DNA from: Aurantiacibacter rhizosphaerae
GTDB taxonomy: Bacteria > Pseudomonadota > Alphaproteobacteria > Sphingomonadales > Sphingomonadaceae
NCBI RefSeq assembly: GCF_009807005.1
Contig: NZ_WUBR01000003.1
Coordinates: forward strand, 248,001 to 312,000
Length of the DNA stretch: 64,000 bases
Direction: 5' to 3'
Positions 27,937 through 37,262 of this stretch are shown here, piece by piece. Every line of letters starts with the position of its first letter. Within the stretch, counting starts at the first letter, position 1. The notes under the pieces are model-generated. The model searched no databases. It was not told the origin of the DNA and saw only the letters and a program-made list of their open reading frames with translations. A program made the position numbers and the translations under genes.

Positions 27937-30900
27937 GACGCGCTGCCATAGGCGCCGCCACCCGGCGTGCGGATCACGATCACGTCGCCCGGTTTCATGT
28001 CGGCAGCGCCCGTGGCGCCAAGGTTCAGCTGCGAGCCATCCTCGCGCATCACCAGCGTTTCACCGGGCAGGGCATCGCCGCCGCCTGCAATGCCGCGCGG
28101 TGCCACTGTGCGGCGATTGGCGAGAATTTGCGCCTGCATCGGTTGCAGGAAACGGATGACCCGCTCCACCCCTTCGCCGCCATGCCATTTTCCTTTCCCG
28201 CCAGAGCCGCTGCGAATGGCGAACCGCTCCACCTGCACGGGCAGGCGGGTTTCCAGCACCTCTGGATCGGTGAGGCGAGAATTGGTCATGTTGGTTTGAA
28301 CAGCATCAGTGCCGTGGTGGCCGTCTCCCGCACCGGAGCCACCGGCGATCGTCTCGTAATATTGCCGCGTCTCGTCACCGAAAGTGAAGTTGTTCATCGT
28401 GCCTTGCGCCGGGGCCAGCGCGCCCAGCGCGGCGAAAATGGCATCGGTCACGACCTGGCTCGTCTCCACATTGCCCGCCACCACTGCGGCAGGCGGCTGG
28501 GGTGCCAGCATGGAGCCTTCGGGCACCACGATCTCTACCGGGCGCAAACAGCCATCGTTTAGCGGAATATCGTCGTCGATCAGGCAACGCAGGCAATACA
28601 GCACCGCGGCGCGCGTGATCGCGGCGGGCGCGTTGAAATTATTGCCAAGCTGGTCACTCGTGCCGGTGAAATCGAAGCGCGCCGTTTGCGCCTCTGCATC
28701 AATGTCGACTGACACGGAAACCTCCGCGCCATTGTCCATCGCATAGGTGAAGCTACCCGGCTTCAAGCATTGCACTAGCGTCCGCACGGCGGCCTCCCCA
28801 TGATCCAGCGCGTGGCCCATATAGGCGTTCAGAACGTCGCGCCCATGCTCCTCTGCCGCATCGCCCAGCAGGTCTGACCCGCGGGCACAGGCGGCCAGTT
28901 GCGCCTTCAGGTCCGAAATATTGCGATCGGGGTTGCGGGCCGGGTATGCGCCAGCGGTCAGGGCCGCGCGCAGTTCCGCCTCGCAAAAGCGCCCCTCGTC
29001 CACCAGCAGCACATCGTCGAGGCGAATGCCTTCCTGCTCTATACTGGTGCTGTCCGGCGGCATGGAGCCGGGTGCGGTGCCGCCGATATCGGCATGGTGC
29101 CCGCGCGCCGCGACGAAGGCATCGGGCTGCGCGCTTTCGGCAGAAAGGAATGTCGGCACGATCACCGTCACATCGGGCAGGTGGGTGCCCCCGGCGTAGG
29201 GATCGTTGAGACAGTAAGCATCGCCGCGCCTTATGCCGCGCTCGCTGCCAGCGCGATTGTCCACGATGCGGCGGATGCTGGCGGACATGGAGCCCAGATG
29301 CACCGGGATGTGCGGCGCATTGGCGATCAGCGCACCTTCGCCATCGAATAGCGCGCAGGAGAAATCCAGCCGCTCCTTGATGTTCACGCTGCTGGCCGTG
29401 CTTTCCAGCACCACGCCCATCTCCTCCGCCACGGCCATGAACATGTTGTTGAAGATGGCGAGGCGGATGGGGTCGACATCAGTTCCCGCAGCCTGCGCAT
29501 GTTCGCGCGGCGCGATGCGGGTGAGGATCAGCGATCCTTCCTCGGCCAGCGTGGCACGCCAGCCCGCCTCCACGATGGTGGTGGAACCTGTATCGGGGAT
29601 CATCGCCGGGCCATCCAGATGGTCTCCGGGTGTCAGCGATCCGCGCTGCTGCACAGCGCTCTGCGTCGCCAGCCCGCCGCTGGTGCCGCGCCCCTCCACG
29701 CTCAGCGCTTCCAGCACGATGGGTGCATCCTCGTCAGACCAGCCGAAGCGGCGGCGGTGTTCTTCGCGGAAACGCGCGTCGGCATCATCGCCCAATGGCA
29801 GGTCCAGCGTGGTGTCGCTGCCCTCGAAACGCAGGCGCATGCGGGGGATGAGATCGACATGGTCCTCCGCAATGCCCTGCGCGATAAGATCTTGCCTCAC
29901 CGTGTCTTGCAGGCTCGTCAGCGCTTGCGAATAATCCTGCGTCAGCGGGCGCACCACGCCTGCCTCTCGCATGGAAACCACCGGGGCAAGGCCGATGCCA
30001 TAGGCGCTCAGCATGCCGGCCAGCGGGTGAACCAGCACGGTTTCGATGCCCAGTTCGTCCGCCACGCGGCAGGCGAATTGTCCGCCCGCGCCGCCAAAGC
30101 AGGCCAGCGCATGGGTGGTAACGTCATGGCCGCGTGCGGTGGAGATGGTGCGGATGGCGTTGGCCATCTCGTCCACGGCAAGGGTGAGGAAGCCTTCGGC
30201 CAGTTCCTCTGCGCTCATCGGTTCGGGAAGCTGCGCGATGATTGCGTCAATTCGCGCGCGCGATGCCGCGGGGTCCAGCGGTTGATCGCCTTCGGGGCCG
30301 AAGACCTTGGGAAACTGCGCGGGGTCGATCCGGCCCAGCACCAGGTTGCAATCGGTCACCGTCAGCGGGCCGCCCTTGCGATAGCAGGCGGGGCCGGGAT
30401 CGGCGCCCGCGCTGGCCGGGCCAACGCGCAGGGATTGCCCGTCAAACCGGCATACAGAACCGCCGCCCGCCGCCACGGTGTGAACCTGCATCATGGGTGC
30501 GGCGATGCGGATGCCTGCCACCACGCTGTCTCCGGTACGCTCGTACTCGCCCGCATAGTGGCACACATCGGTGCTGGTGCCGCCCATGTCGAAGCCGATG
30601 AGCCGGTCATACCCCAGCGCCTGCGCCGTCTCCACCATGCCCACCACGCCGCCTGCCGGGCCGGACAGCACGGCATCCTTGCCGCGAAAAACGCGGGCAT
30701 CGGCCAGCCCGCCGTTCGACTGCATGAAGCGCAGCGAGCCATGATCGGGCAGGCGCGCAGCGAGTTGATCGACATATTGGCGGATTACCGGCGACAGATA
30801 GGCATCCGCCACGCTGGTATCCCCGCGCGGCACCAGCTTGATAAGGGGGGACACCTCGTGACTGACGCTGACCTGGGTGAAGCCGATATCGCGGGCAATT

Positions 30901-31424
30901 GCGGCCAGCTTTGCCTCGTGTTCCTGATATTGCCAGCCGTGCATCAGCACGATGGCCAGCGCTTCGAAACCGTCGTCGCGCAGCGCCTGAAGATCGGCCC
31001 GCGCTGCATCCTCGTCCAGCGGCAGCAGCACCGTGCCATCGGCGCCCACGCGCTCTGCGATTTCGATGGTGCGGCTCTCCAGCCGTTCGGGCTTCACGAT
31101 GTGGCGGGCGAAGATATCGGGCCGCGCCTGATTGCCGATCTTCAGCGCGTCTGCATGGCCCGCGGTGATGGCCAGCGCCACGCGTTCCCCCTGCCGTTCC
31201 AGCAGGGCATTGGTGGCAATGGTGGTGCCGATGCGCAGTTCGGCTATCGGCCCCGCGCCATGCTGCGCCATCAGCCGCCGCACGGCCTCGCTCGCCGCAT
31301 CGGGATATTGTTCGGGATTGCTGGACAGCAGCTTTGCGGTGACGATTTCACCGGCGGGCGTCTGCGCCACGACATCGGTGAAAGTGCCGCCGCGATCAAT
31401 GGCGAAGCGATAGGATGCGTTCAT
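27933..31424 (-). CDS. Fused 5-oxoprolinase (HyuA-HyuB type hydantoinase/oxoprolinase)
   Basis: A 1163-residue protein with both halves of an ATP-dependent 5-oxoprolinase. The HyuA part (about 1-690) shows RGGTFTDVVAQTP, IGTTIATNALLERQGERVAL and GFDMGGTSTDVCHY. The HyuB part (about 695-1155) begins IFNNMFMAVAEEMGVVLE and has FDGEGALIANAPHIPVHLGSM and GGSGAGDGHHGTDAV. The expected reaction is ATP-driven opening of 5-oxo-L-proline to glutamate, but related cyclic amides are possible. It follows the LysR gene after 38 bases and overlaps the DUF2891 gene. Confidence 0.88.
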   Translation of the reverse strand: MNASYRFAIDRGGTFTDVVAQTPAGEIVTAKLLSSNPEQYPDAASEAVRRLMAQHGAGPIAELRIGTTIATNALLERQGERVALAITAGHADALKIGNQARPDIFARHIVKPERLESRTIEIAERVGADGTVLLPLDEDAARADLQALRDDGFEALAIVLMHGWQYQEHEAKLAAIARDIGFTQVSVSHEVSPLIKLVPRGDTSVADAYLSPVIRQYVDQLAARLPDHGSLRFMQSNGGLADARVFRGKDAVLSGPAGGVVGMVETAQALGYDRLIGFDMGGTSTDVCHYAGEYERTGDSVVAGIRIAAPMMQVHTVAAGGGSVCRFDGQSLRVGPASAGADPGPACYRKGGPLTVTDCNLVLGRIDPAQFPKVFGPEGDQPLDPAASRARIDAIIAQLPEPMSAEELAEGFLTLAVDEMANAIRTISTARGHDVTTHALACFGGAGGQFACRVADELGIETVLVHPLAGMLSAYGIGLAPVVSMREAGVVRPLTQDYSQALTSLQDTVRQDLIAQGIAEDHVDLIPRMRLRFEGSDTTLDLPLGDDADARFREEHRRRFGWSDEDAPIVLEALSVEGRGTSGGLATQSAVQQRGSLTPGDHLDGPAMIPDTGSTTIVEAGWRATLAEEGSLILTRIAPREHAQAAGTDVDPIRLAIFNNMFMAVAEEMGVVLESTASSVNIKERLDFSCALFDGEGALIANAPHIPVHLGSMSASIRRIVDNRAGSERGIRRGDAYCLNDPYAGGTHLPDVTVIVPTFLSAESAQPDAFVAARGHHADIGGTAPGSMPPDSTSIEQEGIRLDDVLLVDEGRFCEAELRAALTAGAYPARNPDRNISDLKAQLAACARGSDLLGDAAEEHGRDVLNAYMGHALDHGEAAVRTLVQCLKPGSFTYAMDNGAEVSVSVDIDAEAQTARFDFTGTSDQLGNNFNAPAAITRAAVLYCLRCLIDDDIPLNDGCLRPVEIVVPEGSMLAPQPPAAVVAGNVETSQVVTDAIFAALGALAPAQGTMNNFTFGDETRQYYETIAGGSGAGDGHHGTDAVQTNMTNSRLTDPEVLETRLPVQVERFAIRSGSGGKGKWHGGEGVERVIRFLQPMQAQILANRRTVAPRGIAGGGDALPGETLVMREDGSQLNLGATGAADMKPGDVIVIRTPGGGAYGSAS

Positions 31425-31462
31425 GCCAGCCTATCTAGGCGCGCTGCGCCCGCAAGCAAACG

Positions 31463-32428
31463 TCATCCATCTCGCAAGGCCTCGTCATAAATGGTGACGA
31501 CGGGGAAATCGGGATTGCGGATCGTGCAGTCAATCAGGAACTGCTCCACGATATCGCGGCGGGGATCGGCTGCGGCGGGGCGGCGAAACAGCATCATCCT
31601 CCACATCACCAGCGGCATCAGCTCCACCACATATTTGCGCGCTTCGGGACGCAGCATGGTGTTGGAGAACGGCGCCACGGCAACGCCGCGTTCCAGCATG
31701 GCGCTCATCACATCATAATATTGCGAATGCCCCACGATCTTTCGCGGGCGAATACCGCTGCTTGCCAGCCAGGAACGCGAATCCCGCTCATGCTTGCTGC
31801 CCGCTGGCGGCAGCACGAATGGCAGTTCGCTCACTTCCTCGGCGGTAAGCGGAAGAGTCTTGCCCTTTGCGAGATCGCGGTGGCCGTAGATCCCGCCATC
31901 CACCAGCGCGAGCGATTTCAACTCGGCCGGTTCCTCATACCCGTCGCGAAGGTTGATCAGCGCAAAGTCGAACCCGCCTTTGCGCAGGATGCGCGCAATA
32001 TCGGGCGTGGGGGGATGGGTTTCGAAATCCAGTTCTATCTGCGGGTAGGATGAAAAGAACCGATCCAGCTTCTGGCGGATATAGAAGTCGAACATGCCCT
32101 GGCCCACCAGCAGGCGCAGGGTGATCGGCCTCTCGATGTCTCCGCCGCTGCTCTTGTGCGCGGCCAGAACCTGCGCGGCGTGGGCAAAGTCCTCCAGATC
32201 CGTTTCGAACGCGCGCCCCTCCGGCGTCAGCACGGGTTTGCGGCCCGATTTCCTTTCGAACAGGGTGAGGCCAAGCTGTTCCTCCAGCACTTTCAGCTGG
32301 TTGCTGACGGATGCCTGCGAGATGCCCAGCTGTTCTGCACTTGTGCGAAAGCTGCTGGTCTCCGCCAGATGCGCGAAAATCTCCAGCTGGCGCAGTGTGA
32401 AAGGTAGACCTGAAATAATCACTCGCAA
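31463..32428 (-). CDS. LysR-family transcriptional regulator
   Basis: A 321-residue regulator with an N-terminal winged helix (FTLRQLEIFAHLAETSS, LGISQASVSNQLKVLEEQLG, LFERKSGRKPVLTPEG) and a substrate-binding-like effector domain. The start is uncertain: TTG at 32428 or GTG at 32422; neither has a clear ribosome binding site. It precedes the oxoprolinase gene on the same strand and is divergent from the TonB receptor, with a perfect dyad between them, so it may control both directions. The effector is unknown. Confidence 0.85.
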   Translation of the reverse strand: MRVIISGLPFTLRQLEIFAHLAETSSFRTSAEQLGISQASVSNQLKVLEEQLGLTLFERKSGRKPVLTPEGRAFETDLEDFAHAAQVLAAHKSSGGDIERPITLRLLVGQGMFDFYIRQKLDRFFSSYPQIELDFETHPPTPDIARILRKGGFDFALINLRDGYEEPAELKSLALVDGGIYGHRDLAKGKTLPLTAEEVSELPFVLPPAGSKHERDSRSWLASSGIRPRKIVGHSQYYDVMSAMLERGVAVAPFSNTMLRPEARKYVVELMPLVMWRMMLFRRPAAADPRRDIVEQFLIDCTIRNPDFPVVTIYDEALRDG

Positions 32429-32434
32429 CTAAAG

Positions 32435-32456
32435 CCATAATCGGCAGGTTATGGCA
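32435..32456. promoter_or_regulatory. Perfect dyad between lysR and the TonB receptor gene
   Basis: GCCATAA-N8-TTATGGC is a perfect 7-bp inverted repeat placed 7 bases upstream of the lysR start and 85 bases upstream of the receptor start. Position and symmetry suit a LysR-type autoregulatory operator. It is a candidate only. Confidence 0.55.
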
Positions 32457-32540
32457 AGCTATCACATTGCGATGCGTTGCTTTTGCGCGCGCCGGGGCAG
32501 AAAATCGCTGCACAAAAATAAAAACCTTGAGGGAGGATAT

Positions 32541-35500
32541 ATGGTTTTGGGCAATGATGGCGCTCGTGCGCGTATCGTGAAGTACACCCTGGCAAGCGGA
32601 GCCAGCGCGCTGGCTCTGGCGCTTTCGGCAACCGCCACACTGGCGCAGGATGGCGCCGATCAGCAAGATGACCAGCCGATCATCGTTACAGGTTCGCGCA
32701 TCCAGTCCGATGGTATGCAGGCCCCCGTTCCCGTCACCGTCGTCGGAGCGGAAGAGCTGGAGGCGCTGGCCCCCGGCGCGCTGATCAGCGGCGTTTCCGA
32801 GCTGCCGCAGTTCCTGGGTAATGAGACGCCCAACAGCGGCGGCGCCTATTTCTCCCGCTCCGGCTTTGGCACGCTGAACCTGCGCGGCCTTGGCATCAAC
32901 CGCACGCTGACCTTGCTGAATGGCCGCCGCGTGCCGTCCAGCAGCGCCTTTGGCGGGGTGGATATCAACCTCTTCCCCGAAGCTGTGATCAGCTCTGTCG
33001 AAACCACCACCGGCGGCGCATCCGCGGCCTATGGGTCGGACGCCGTGGCAGGCGTGGTCAACTTCACCATCGACACCAACTTCACCGGGCTGGAACTGAG
33101 CGCACAGGCCGGCATCACCGATCGCGGCGATGGCGAGAATTACGAGATTTCCGGATCTTTCGGCACCGATTTTGCCGATGGGCGTGGCCAGCTGATCGTA
33201 TCAGGCGGCTATTTCAAGCACGAGGGTATCTCCACCTACGAAGACCGTGACTGGTATCAGGCCGTCGGCACTTTCGGCAGCGGCACCAGCGACAACCCCT
33301 ACCGCTTCGTGCCGAACACCGTTTCCGCCAATGCCAGCTTCGACGGGCGCATCTTCGCGCCCGGCACCGCGATCAACGGGCTGGAATTCAATCCCGATGG
33401 CAGCGTTGGCCCTTATCAACCCGGATCGGAAAGCCAGTTCCCCTTCGGCATTCCGCCTGCACGCACCGCAGGCGGCGGCAATGATGACCTGGGCGCGGAA
33501 CTGCCCACGATCTATCCCGATCTGGAGCGGTACTCGGCCTTCGTCTATGGCGATTTCGAAATCAGCGACAGCTTCAAGGTTTTCGGCCAGTACATCTTCG
33601 GTCGTACCGAGCTGTTCCAGTACAATGTCATCCAGTCCAGCTTTGGCGGCACGCCAACCGCTCTTACCATCTTCCAGGATAACGCTTTCCTGCCGGATGA
33701 CCTGCGGCAGACGATGATCGCCAACAATATCGACAGCTTCTCGCTGCGCCGTCGCGGCACGCTGAACGATGTGGGCGGCAACAGCCTGGACGATACCTTC
33801 ACCCAGCATATCGGCACGGTCGGTTTTGAGTGGGATCTGGATACGGGCGGTTTCATGGATGGCTGGTCCGTCGACGGGTTCTACCAATATGGCCAGACGG
33901 AGCGCGAGTGGGGCCAGTTCGGCCTGCGGGTGGACCGCGTGTTCGCCGCGATCGATGCGGTGGATGATGGCACTGGCAACATCGTGTGCCGCACCTCGCT
34001 GTTTGGCGATGCCTTTCCGGGGTGTCAGCCGCTCAACCTGTTTGGCGAGGGCAATGCCTCGGCAGAGGCGGTGGATTACGTCACCGGGTTCGAGGCGGGC
34101 CAGAACATCAGCACGCCGCTGTTCTTTGCCGACGATGGCTTCGCCAGCGGGCGCAGCTATGACTACACCACTTCCGATCGCAAGCTGAACATCACCACCT
34201 TCGAACAGCAATTTGCCGAAATTTCCGCCGCGGGTGATATCGTGGACCTGTGGGCCGGGCCGATCGCCGGTGCATTCGGTGCATCCTACCGTCGGGATGA
34301 GGTGCTGCAGATCGTGCAGGACGTGACCAATCCGGCATCCAATTTCAGCAATCCAGATCCGCGCCCGGTCCTGTGTTCCGGCGCCGCGCCGGGCCTTCGC
34401 GGGGTGAGCGTGCCGGACTGTCTGAACACGGTCGGCGTGCAATATTCCAAGGTTTCCAACATCAAGGGCTCCTCCACCGTGTGGGAGGGTTTTGGCGAGG
34501 TGCTGCTGCCGCTGTACGACAGCGATAACTTCGGCCTCTTCGCCAACGCCGCCGTGCGATACGCGGATTATTCGGGATCGGGTGGGGTCTGGGCCTACAA
34601 GGGCGGCCTGGAAGCCGAGTTCGGCGATTTCCGCCTGCGCGGCACCTATTCGCGGGACGTTCGCGCGGGTAACCTGTCGGAGCGGTTCGATCGCACCGGC
34701 GGCTCTGCCACGATTACCGACGTGCGCGATGGCCAGACGGTAACGGTCACCATCTTCTCCGGCGGTAACCCGGCGGTGCAACCTGAGGAGGCCGATACCT
34801 ACACCATCGGCGCGGTGTACCAGCCCAGCTTCGTGCCCGGCCTGTCACTGTCGCTGGATTATTACGACATCACCATCGATGGGGCCATCGGCCAGGTGGG
34901 CACGCAGGGCATCGTCAGCGGCTGCTTCAACGACAATGTGCAGTCCTTCTGTGATCTGATCACTGTGAACCCGAACACCGATGCGCTGGTGCTGGTGGGC
35001 GATATCTTCATCAATATCGATACTGCCACGGCGCGCGGCCTGGATTTCGAAGGCAGCTACGACACCGATGTATCGCTGTTCGGCGGGGACGAATCGCTCA
35101 ATGCGCGGCTGTTCTCCGCATGGCTGTTCGAACGCACCGAAACCAATGGCGGGCAGACCTTCGATCTTGCTGGGCAGACCGGTGCACGGCAGATTTCCGG
35201 CACTTATGAAAGCCTGCCGGACTTCCGCGTGACGGCCAGCCTTGGCTATCGCAACGGCGGCCTCTCCACGCGGGTTGGCGTGCGCCACCTTGGTGAAGGC
35301 ATCCAGGACGTGTGCGGATTGCAGGACGATGCCTATTGCCCGGCGGGCCAGCAGGTCTTCATCGAAGACAACAAGGTGGATGCGGTGACCTATGTCGACC
35401 TTCGACTGGGTTACGATTTCGAACTGGGCGATAGCGAGCTGGAAGTGTTCGGCACGGTTACCAACCTGTTCGATCAGGATCCGCCGCTGACGCCGTCCTA

Positions 35501-35594
35501 CAGCCCGTTCCTCGGCTATTCGACGCAGCAAAACCCGGCCATCTATGACATTCTTGGCCGTCGCTATACGGTGGGCGTCAAACTGAAGATGTAG
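32541..35594 (+). CDS. TonB-dependent outer-membrane receptor
   Basis: A 1017-residue receptor. A signal peptide (ends near SATATLAQ) is followed by the TonB-box-like region IIVTGSRI, a plug domain (about 45-165, with NLRGLGINRTLTLLNGRRV and AAYGSDAVAGVVNF) and a large beta-barrel. The ATG at 32541 is preceded by GGGAGGA; the longer open frame upstream lacks a signal peptide. The family imports bulky substrates using energy from TonB. It is followed by a hairpin and then a sulfatase, which suggests a sulfated substrate, but that is inference. Confidence 0.92.
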   Translation: MVLGNDGARARIVKYTLASGASALALALSATATLAQDGADQQDDQPIIVTGSRIQSDGMQAPVPVTVVGAEELEALAPGALISGVSELPQFLGNETPNSGGAYFSRSGFGTLNLRGLGINRTLTLLNGRRVPSSSAFGGVDINLFPEAVISSVETTTGGASAAYGSDAVAGVVNFTIDTNFTGLELSAQAGITDRGDGENYEISGSFGTDFADGRGQLIVSGGYFKHEGISTYEDRDWYQAVGTFGSGTSDNPYRFVPNTVSANASFDGRIFAPGTAINGLEFNPDGSVGPYQPGSESQFPFGIPPARTAGGGNDDLGAELPTIYPDLERYSAFVYGDFEISDSFKVFGQYIFGRTELFQYNVIQSSFGGTPTALTIFQDNAFLPDDLRQTMIANNIDSFSLRRRGTLNDVGGNSLDDTFTQHIGTVGFEWDLDTGGFMDGWSVDGFYQYGQTEREWGQFGLRVDRVFAAIDAVDDGTGNIVCRTSLFGDAFPGCQPLNLFGEGNASAEAVDYVTGFEAGQNISTPLFFADDGFASGRSYDYTTSDRKLNITTFEQQFAEISAAGDIVDLWAGPIAGAFGASYRRDEVLQIVQDVTNPASNFSNPDPRPVLCSGAAPGLRGVSVPDCLNTVGVQYSKVSNIKGSSTVWEGFGEVLLPLYDSDNFGLFANAAVRYADYSGSGGVWAYKGGLEAEFGDFRLRGTYSRDVRAGNLSERFDRTGGSATITDVRDGQTVTVTIFSGGNPAVQPEEADTYTIGAVYQPSFVPGLSLSLDYYDITIDGAIGQVGTQGIVSGCFNDNVQSFCDLITVNPNTDALVLVGDIFINIDTATARGLDFEGSYDTDVSLFGGDESLNARLFSAWLFERTETNGGQTFDLAGQTGARQISGTYESLPDFRVTASLGYRNGGLSTRVGVRHLGEGIQDVCGLQDDAYCPAGQQVFIEDNKVDAVTYVDLRLGYDFELGDSELEVFGTVTNLFDQDPPLTPSYSPFLGYSTQQNPAIYDILGRRYTVGVKLKM

Positions 35595-35610
35595 GCGGCT
35601 CACCACCGGG

Positions 35611-35655
35611 TTGCGGGGCCGGCTTACCTCCCTGGCGAACGGCCCCGCAGCTTTA
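35611..35655 (+). terminator. Hairpin between TonB receptor and sulfatase genes
   Basis: GCGGGGCC (35613-35620) pairs with GGCCCCGC (35641-35648) around a 20-nt loop and is followed by CTTTAAATT. It could terminate or attenuate transcription after the receptor gene, so that the sulfatase is expressed at a lower level from the same promoter. Confidence 0.5.
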
Positions 35656-35685
35656 AATTAGGATCGAATTGAAAAGGGTGCAAAC

Positions 35686-37122
35686 GTGGCTGATACACTG
35701 GATTTCAATAAACTGACGCGGCGCGGCGCCATGGGCGTGGCAGGGGCTGCAACGCTGGCGGTAACGGTGCCGGGATTGGCGCACACGCCGGGTCGCAAGC
35801 CCAACTTCCTGTTCATCATGGCAGACGACCTGGGCTGGGCAGACCTGTCGTGTTACGGCAGGCAAGAGTATGAGACGCCGGTGCTGGACGGGCTGGCGGC
35901 GCAAGGACTGAAGTTCAACCACGGCTATGCCAATTCTGCCGTGTGCTCTGCCACCCGCGTCGGCCTGATAACCGGGCGCTACCAGTACCGCGTGCGTGTT
36001 GGGCTGGACGAACCGCTGCAGACGGCGGGTGTCGGGCTGGAGCCGGATCATCCCACGCTGCCATCGCTGCTGAAGGCGCAGGGCTATCACACCGCGCTGG
36101 TGGGGAAGTGGCACCTTGGCCTGCTGCCCGATTATGGCCCGCTGAAAAGCGGCTATGACGAATTCTGGGGCAATCGCGGCGGCGGGGTGGATTATTTCAC
36201 CCACCGCGTGGCGGGCCAGGAAGACCTGTGGGATGGCGACGTGCTGATCGAGGAGGTCGGCTATTACACCGATATGCTGGCCGATCGCTCCATCGAATTT
36301 CTCGATGCGCGCGCGAAAGAGCCGGACACCCCATGGCTGTTGTCGCTCCACTTCACCGCGCCGCACTGGCCGTGGGAAGGCAACAATGCCGAAGGCCGCG
36401 CCGAAAGCGCCCGCATCGCAAGAGAGGGCAGCACCTTGGATGACGACCATCTCGACATCTACCATTACGATGGCGGCAGCCTGGAAACCTATGCCGAGAT
36501 GGTGACCAGCCTCGATGCCAATATCGGCCGGGTTCTGGCGCGCATTGCGCAGCTGGGCATGGAACAGGATACGGTGGTGGTTTTCACCTCTGACAATGGC
36601 GGCGAACGCTTCAGCTACAACTGGCCTTTCACCGGCATCAAGACAGAGCTGCTGGAGGGCGGCATGCGCGTGCCCCTGATCGTGAAGTGGCCCGGACTGA
36701 CCCTTCCCGGAACCGAGACGGACGTGCCCGCACTGTCGATGGATTTCCTGCCCACCTTCCTGGCGGCCGCAGGCGGTGCGCCGGATCCTGCCTATCCCGC
36801 AGACGGGAAGGACCTGCGCCCCGTGCTGGCGGGCGGCACCTTGCCGGAACGCACGCTGTACTGGCGCTTCGTCGCAAAGGATCAGAAGGCGGCCCGCCGC
36901 GGGGAATACAAATATCTCTCCATCAACGGCGAGGAATATCTCTTCAACGTGATCGAAGACCCGCGCGAACGCGCCAATTTGCGCGGCCGCATGCCAGAAA
37001 AATTCGCGGAGCTGAAATCGGCCTTCAACGACTGGAACTCCGGAATGTTGAGCTCGCCCGACGCCCGGACCTATCGCTTCACCCCGCGCGAACTGGCAGA
37101 CCATTTCGGCTGGGACGGCTGA
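35686..37122 (+). CDS. Tat-exported type I sulfatase
   Basis: A 478-residue arylsulfatase-family enzyme hydrolysing sulfate esters in the periplasm. The N-terminus has a twin-arginine signal (TRRGAMGVAGAATLAV). Metal ligands are seen in MADDLGW (Asp47, Asp48). The motif CSATR at residues 87-91 fits C-x-A-x-R, so Cys87 would be converted to formylglycine; no maturation enzyme is in the window. Further signatures are GKWHLGLLPDYGP and VVFTSDNGGERF. It starts with GTG after AAAGGG. Its neighbour is the TonB receptor. Confidence 0.9.
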   Translation: MADTLDFNKLTRRGAMGVAGAATLAVTVPGLAHTPGRKPNFLFIMADDLGWADLSCYGRQEYETPVLDGLAAQGLKFNHGYANSAVCSATRVGLITGRYQYRVRVGLDEPLQTAGVGLEPDHPTLPSLLKAQGYHTALVGKWHLGLLPDYGPLKSGYDEFWGNRGGGVDYFTHRVAGQEDLWDGDVLIEEVGYYTDMLADRSIEFLDARAKEPDTPWLLSLHFTAPHWPWEGNNAEGRAESARIAREGSTLDDDHLDIYHYDGGSLETYAEMVTSLDANIGRVLARIAQLGMEQDTVVVFTSDNGGERFSYNWPFTGIKTELLEGGMRVPLIVKWPGLTLPGTETDVPALSMDFLPTFLAAAGGAPDPAYPADGKDLRPVLAGGTLPERTLYWRFVAKDQKAARRGEYKYLSINGEEYLFNVIEDPRERANLRGRMPEKFAELKSAFNDWNSGMLSSPDARTYRFTPRELADHFGWDG

Positions 37123-37150
37123 GGCCAGAGAGCCTGCTTCAATGCTAAGG

Positions 37151-37188
37151 AAAAACCCCGTAAGCCGCTGCGGCCTGCGGGGTTTTTT
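37151..37188 (+). terminator. Rho-independent terminator after the sulfatase gene
   Basis: AAAAACCCCG (37151-37160) pairs with CGGGGTTTTT (37178-37187), with a G/C-rich inner hairpin and a run of six T. The A run on the other side would let it work in both directions. Confidence 0.85.
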
Positions 37189-37262
37189 GCGCGTCAAAAC
37201 AGCGCATGGCGGATTGGCGCAATCGGCCTGCCACGCTAGGGGGGCGGTGAAAGGGAAGTCCG

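Noticed and set aside
29499-31490. Very long open frame antisense to the 5-oxoprolinase gene (similar ones lie opposite metH2, the TonB receptor, the sulfatase, the symporter, the autotransporter and folD/purU)
   Set aside because: Such frames arise from codon bias in GC-rich DNA. The proteins lack domains, show odd His/Arg/Gln-rich composition, and the genes on the other strand have clear families.
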